From Zygnema cylindricum (taxonomy: Eukaryota > Streptophyta > Zygnematophyceae > Zygnematales > Zygnemataceae): a stretch of 43,854 nucleotides of DNA. The stretch lies in the NCBI GenBank assembly GCA_037447655.1, contig JBBHKE010003079.1, positions 106,858 through 150,711 on the forward strand, written 5' to 3'. The notes beneath the pieces were generated by a model. That model was not told the DNA's origin, ran no database searches, and saw nothing but the letters and a program-made list of their open reading frames with translations. Of the stretch, positions 39,501-43,854 are shown one piece after another. Each line of letters opens with the position of its first letter. Positions within the stretch are counted from its first letter, which is position 1. The position numbers and the translations under genes were made by a program.

Positions 39501-42500
39501 TCAGGCCACTTCTGAAACACGATCCATTGTTATTGAGTTTCCTAAACCTGAAACGATCGTATATTATCAAATTGTTCAAGGGTTTTCCTTCTTCACATAC
39601 AGTCTGGCCCAGTTTATGACCAAAAAAAAAAGTAAGCCAAAACCTAAACATACTCATATATTTACGAAAAGCTATGAGATTTTTCTTACAAAATTGTTGC
39701 CTGAGTCATCGAAATAGACACTTACCTGCTTAGAGGCGATATCAAGGCAGGTCAATAGCCCATTAAGCTTTTTCAAAATTTCCTTTACAGTTTCTTTCTC
39801 ATAAACCACATTGACTGCATTTTCCTCCAAAGATGTTGCTCGAGTAGAATTCTCCATGTCCCTTTCTGATCCTTCTTTCCATTGACGGATTGTTGATTTG
39901 TGTCCATCCAATACTTCTTTGTCAACATCAACAAAATTCTGATGGGTTACAAGATGTGACAGGATCCTTTCATAACAATCTAGCGCTAATAACCATTTAA
40001 CAGGTGATAAATTGAGGCATGCCTCACTGAGAAGCTCTAAACTCTGTAAATAGCACTTTTGACCACGAATACTTTTCCCCAGTCGGTAAATTGCTCTTAT
40101 CATCAACTTTTTAGCAGATTCTGTCAGATTTTCTGCCCTGGAAGGAAAAAGGACGAGTGTCAACCAAGACACTGCTTCATGGAGTTTTCCTTCCTTCAAC
40201 AGTTTAGGCGTCTTTGTGATCAATATCTCTTCTATGTCTAAACCAAGCAACTGCTCATTGACTTTCTCCAATGTTATGACATTTTCTACCTGACATGCTC
40301 CTAAACGAATGGAAGGCTTACATACACGGTTATACTTCGGATGTTTATCTTTTGTTAAACTGTCCTCTTTGGTCCCTCCTTTGTCCTGACTGTCTCCGTG
40401 CACTTCCTTTACACCCTGGTTACAATCATTCTCTTGTCTTTTTCTAATATCCAATTTATTACCAATTTCAACAGATGATCTACTCGTGTCAGTTACATTC
40501 CCTGCTAATCCCTCTCTGGAAAAAATCTCTGAAACATTTGTAGGAACCGTTGCTTTTTCATGAACGTTTTTTAAAGTGGATTGTAATGCTCCGAAATTGA
40601 CTTCTGCAGTGTATAGTCTTAGCCGACACTCCTTAAAATGCTTTTCTGCCCTATCCCTCTTCTCTTCCAACAGGGCAAGGCAACCACTGGTCCAATGAAA
40701 ACGTACCCACGAATCCCACATTTGTACCTCATCACCGGTCTCCTCAAAAACGGTCTGCCCTGACCTTCCATCACCAACTAAATCTGTTTTCCTCCAAGAA
40801 GGTCCAAACGAAAGATCTGATCTTAAAGGTACATTGCTGTCTACTGTCATCCTTTCCCTTTTTGTTGGTTTACCTTTTTCAATAATGTTGCCAGTTTCAT
40901 CCCATTTCCGCTTTTGAGCTCTACGATGTGAATCATATTCACCTAGTAAGTCATCACCTTCGTCACAGCCATCGCTTTCCACTTCCTTCTCTGTGACAAG
41001 GCGTAATGTAGAAGTTTCAATGAACTTATTCAGCCAGAATGTCATGTTTGCCATACATTCCCGTTTCATTTTATGCACAGCATGAACTTGACCCAGATAA
41101 ATTTCAGCTAAATAAAGCGTGCACCTGAGACTTCTCGTATTGGAAGAATACCTAACATGCTTTTCGATTTTGCCCAACTCAAAAGCAGTTTTTTCCCCTA
41201 TGACTTCATTTTGTTCCGCCATGGCTTCCAAGAGAGATCCTGACACTTCAAGTAAACTGCTCTTCTCATTGTGTTTTTGCACAAATTTACCTACATTTGA
41301 TCCCATTCCAGATTTGCCTAAAGAGACAAGAAAACCTTCTCTGTTTCTAATGGAACCACTTCCCAGCTCCACTTTGTCATTCGACTGCCGAATTTGGTTG
41401 TAGTCGTCCCTCAACCTGTCAATTTCACTGATGTCCGTACTGTTCCTTTGTTGAAGCTTTTTGCTTACTTCCTCATCGTAATAGATACAATCAGCATCAT
41501 CCATAATGCCCGATAAACGAATTTTCACAGTTTCTTGATTCTCCGGCCTTCCACCCACCTCATCACCTTGTGTTAAAAAAGGTTCTAGAATTCGTCTCAC
41601 TCGGCCAATATTAGCCTCCCCCTCCTTGTCTCTCTTTTTTTCTTCGTTCTCCCTCTCTCTCTTTTCAATCTCCTCATTCCTCACCTGACGCCTTGTCCTT
41701 CTTGCACTACCCTCCTCAAATACACCACCAACTAAACTCCGTCTCATGTCTCTCCCCCGTTTCCTCTCATAGTCAGCTCCAAGACAATCCTTTCCTCCAG
41801 TAATATTACCTTCAATCACATTCTGAAAATTTGAATCGTTTTCAGCACCCGTCTCACAAACAGCAACTCTTTTAGGTGCCTCGTTATCAACCCTTTTAGG
41901 TGTCGCAAAAGAACAAGCGACAACATCGGATACTTTGTTACCATTACTAACACGAGAACAGAAAACCTCAGACGTAGGAGTGTTCTGGGTGTTTTCTAAT
42001 CTAATATCCTGATCAACTTCCATCTCCTTCAACTCTTCAGTAGGCCCATTTCTACACACCTCCTTAAAGCAGTTTTCACCGTGTTCTAATTGCTGCCTTA
42101 CCACTCCTCCCTCACACGTCATCCTTCCTTTGCTACCTTCAGGCATAAGAGCATCTATCTTCATTTCATCTCCGTTAATGGTAGGTACCTCCTTCCTTGT
42201 TCTTTCCTCCTCAACATTTGAAAGACTCACTGGCTGTCCTTTTAAAGCAACCTCCTTGCCTTCCACAACTACCACTGACGCATCCTCGTGTGCCCTCTCC
42301 CTTACAACTTTCCTCCTGTCTTCTCCACCTCTCCCCGGCTCCCCATTTTTAGCAGCCCTGTCGCCCTTCTCATTCTGAAGCAAACCTTCACAGACGGATG
42401 GCTCTCTTACTTCTTCCCTGTACTTCTCCTTGAACTTAACAACAACGTCATAGCATCTATGATCTCCCTCTTTCCCTTTCTCCAACTCCTCCCTATATTC

Positions 42501-43105
42501 TAAACGCTGACAAACTGCAGAAACCACTTGAGACCAAGACATGTCCTCTAATTCCAAGTCCAATATATGAGCCACCTCCTCTCGATCCATCATATTTTCC
42601 AAACCCTTTTCTGTACCCCGTTTAACCCCAAATTCTTCTGAATATCCAGCCAATTCTGGTACAAGTATATCAAAACCTCTCGGTTCCAGTGACTTGTTTC
42701 CTGCAGAAAACTGACTTTTCCCCCCTTTCTCCCCCAAAACTGTGGAAGCCTGCGATCGATTACCGATAACATCAGCACCATTGTCTCCATTTCTGCAGGC
42801 TTTTTGTGGATCACCTTGTAATCTCCCCCTATCTCTGTCATAGACAGTTGTCACCCTCTCACTGTCGGAAACAACATTCCTTCGAACCACACCTTGTGGA
42901 TATGACATACCAGCATCTTGACGGGCCTCCTGTCTGCTAAATTCTGTTGAAAGAGAAGGTTCAAGATGGTAATCGATAGTGGATTTTAAATAAGATGCTC
43001 GTGGGTGAGCCGGGCAATGAAACAATGTGCGCTTCGTCACATCCCAACACATAGTCTCATCTCCCACAGCGACAAGAACTTCAGCCAATTTTTGAAGGCA
43101 GCCCC
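33528..43105 (-). CDS. CABIN1/HIR3-like TPR scaffold, 8 internal exons (partial at both ends)
   Basis: Exons on minus: 43105-39726, 39215-38985, 38428-37658, 37263-36563, 36418-36343, 35510-35353, 35211-35019, 34354-33528, about 2,112 residues. All joins are GT-AG and in phase; the 36563/36418 join is the least certain. Family blocks in order: ETMCWDVTKRTLFHCPAHPRA near the start, MHSLLGQKGLCCFG, FFCLYKLNL, FPNPPFEEQLKRIDTFLDNMD, YKWVLCCQPDRYDTW, LSDSRRRSRRAYLRSLGLAP, IHDLLAFVYYDPLQNV, YLGKLSKKLGQSPEES, and HFHRARFCLARAF...KEELAFCF...INLWEID. These match calcineurin-binding protein 1/HIR3, the TPR scaffold of the HIRA histone H3.3 chaperone complex, most closely the plant form. Long acidic/basic low-complexity stretches fill the first exon. 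N-terminal exons lie beyond the window or are lost, and C-terminal exons are absent where the satellite and copia array begin. Confidence 0.8.
34852..34980 (+). repeat. 69-bp tandem duplication in an intron
   Basis: The block beginning TCCCATCTCCCTTCTACATC at 34852 recurs at 34921 (offset 69) with few differences, within the 34355-35018 intron of the CABIN1-like gene. Confidence 0.85.
35511..36342 (-). other. Intron of the CABIN1-like gene
   Basis: AT-rich intronic sequence between the 76-base exon 36418-36343 and exon 35510-35353. No repeat or further exon is recognised. TATAACATA-type words recur around 35680-35720. Confidence 0.5.
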
Positions 43106-43854
43106 CTGATTCAACAAGTGTTTAAAAAATATCAGAAGATTTGCAAAGGACACCGCAAATCCGTAATCGGTGCCCCTAAATTACGACTCTTGAACCTAAA
43201 ATAGAATTAATACTAGGTACGGTTTAATTAGCCTCAATAACTCTAATTCAGGAGGTATCTAAATAGTGTGATGTACAAAATGTGTCAATCCATCCTGAAG
43301 CTGCTCGTTATTTCGTACAAAGGTACAGGGCGTCGATAGAGGAAAGCGCGCTCAGATTTGATTCCTAGTAAACAAGACGGGGGGAAATCACACAAACGTG
43401 TTCTCACATGTTCAAACGTCGACTATGTGAACACAAACTATAGCGGCTACACTATGGGAATGTGTGTCCAAATAAGTGTTAGATGTGTAAATTAGCGTTG
43501 ATGTTTTGATGGCGTTAGGCCATTGAACACAAAATGGAGTTAATAACACTATTTGTTTCTTTACTCTAATAGCAATTCATGGTGTAGCTTATTTTGTTTG
43601 CTACACTTAGAACTAATAGAATACATAGGAAATAGTCCATGCCAAAACATGCATGTAAAAAGAAGGGCCTAAGTAGAGGCGTGACGTCCACAAAATTTAA
43701 TGTGCATAATTAGCGTGATCTACATTACTGAACATTACAGCCCGAGAATCAGGAAAAGCTCTAACATACTCCCTCACACTCTCAGAAATTCAATCTTCGC
43801 CTGATTTATCAGTGCAGCACCTATTCACACGTTTTAAGTTGGTTGGAAAATGTG
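43106..43854. other. Right edge: intron/upstream DNA with dispersed repeat
   Basis: No exon is recognised. The first few bases form a good acceptor for the CABIN1-like exon (on minus, a T-rich stretch then AATCAG). Positions 43165-43285 carry the repeat family seen at 1128-1200 (same orientation) and 4200-4285 (opposite). TTACTCTAAT recurs at 43561. The missing upstream exons must lie past the window edge or were lost. Confidence 0.5.

Noticed and set aside
5080-43105. Possible conserved linkage between the GET2-like and CABIN1-like genes, because I recall their Arabidopsis counterparts having nearby locus numbers
   Set aside because: This is unverified memory, the genes here are separated by a helicase gene and a likely breakpoint, and no comparison could be made from this sequence alone.

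Overview
The window is nuclear DNA of a eukaryote. Genes are split by many GT-AG introns, there is a Ty1/copia retrotransposon array, and long simple-sequence tracts are common. The two best-resolved host genes look most like green-lineage (streptophyte) proteins. The GET2-like protein has the basic Get3-binding motif run into a GSDRLAYITGE stretch, and the CABIN1/HIR3-like protein has the plant-type blocks LLAFVYYD, GLCCFG and SRRRSRR. A streptophyte alga or early-diverging plant is my best guess, not a certainty. All exon models were built by hand from reading frame, splice sites and phase.

Layout. 1-4,400: gene-poor, AT-rich DNA packed with nested inverted and direct repeats, including one clean MITE-like element with 19-bp terminal inverted repeats and an 8-bp target duplication. 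5,080-7,307 (+): a two-exon gene for a GET2/CAML-like three-TM membrane protein. 7,308-10,531: intergenic, with a 14-bp minisatellite showing higher-order duplication. 10,532-25,498 (+): a 16-exon gene for a ZNFX1-like SF1 helicase; every intron phase agrees and all helicase motifs are present, but the reading frame stops at the first NFX1-type zinc-finger motif. Its introns hold a 21-bp minisatellite, a 342-bp tandem duplication, pyrimidine and purine tracts, and an antisense tRNA-like gene. 25,601-33,520: a purine-rich satellite tract interrupted by a three-LTR copia array (one internally deleted copy and one nearly complete copy). 33,528-43,105 (-): eight internal exons of a CABIN1/HIR3-like TPR scaffold gene, lacking its first exons (toward or past the right edge) and its last exons (where the copia array begins). 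43,106-43,854: non-coding, with an inverted copy of a repeat family seen at the left end.

How it fits together. The three host genes do unrelated known jobs: tail-anchored protein insertion, RNA helicase/RNA surveillance, and histone H3.3 chaperone scaffold. They do not form an obvious system. The most striking large-scale observation is that the two convergent genes both lose their 3' ends exactly where the purine satellite and copia array sit. That points to a rearrangement, a gene-breaking insertion, or an assembly join across the satellite.
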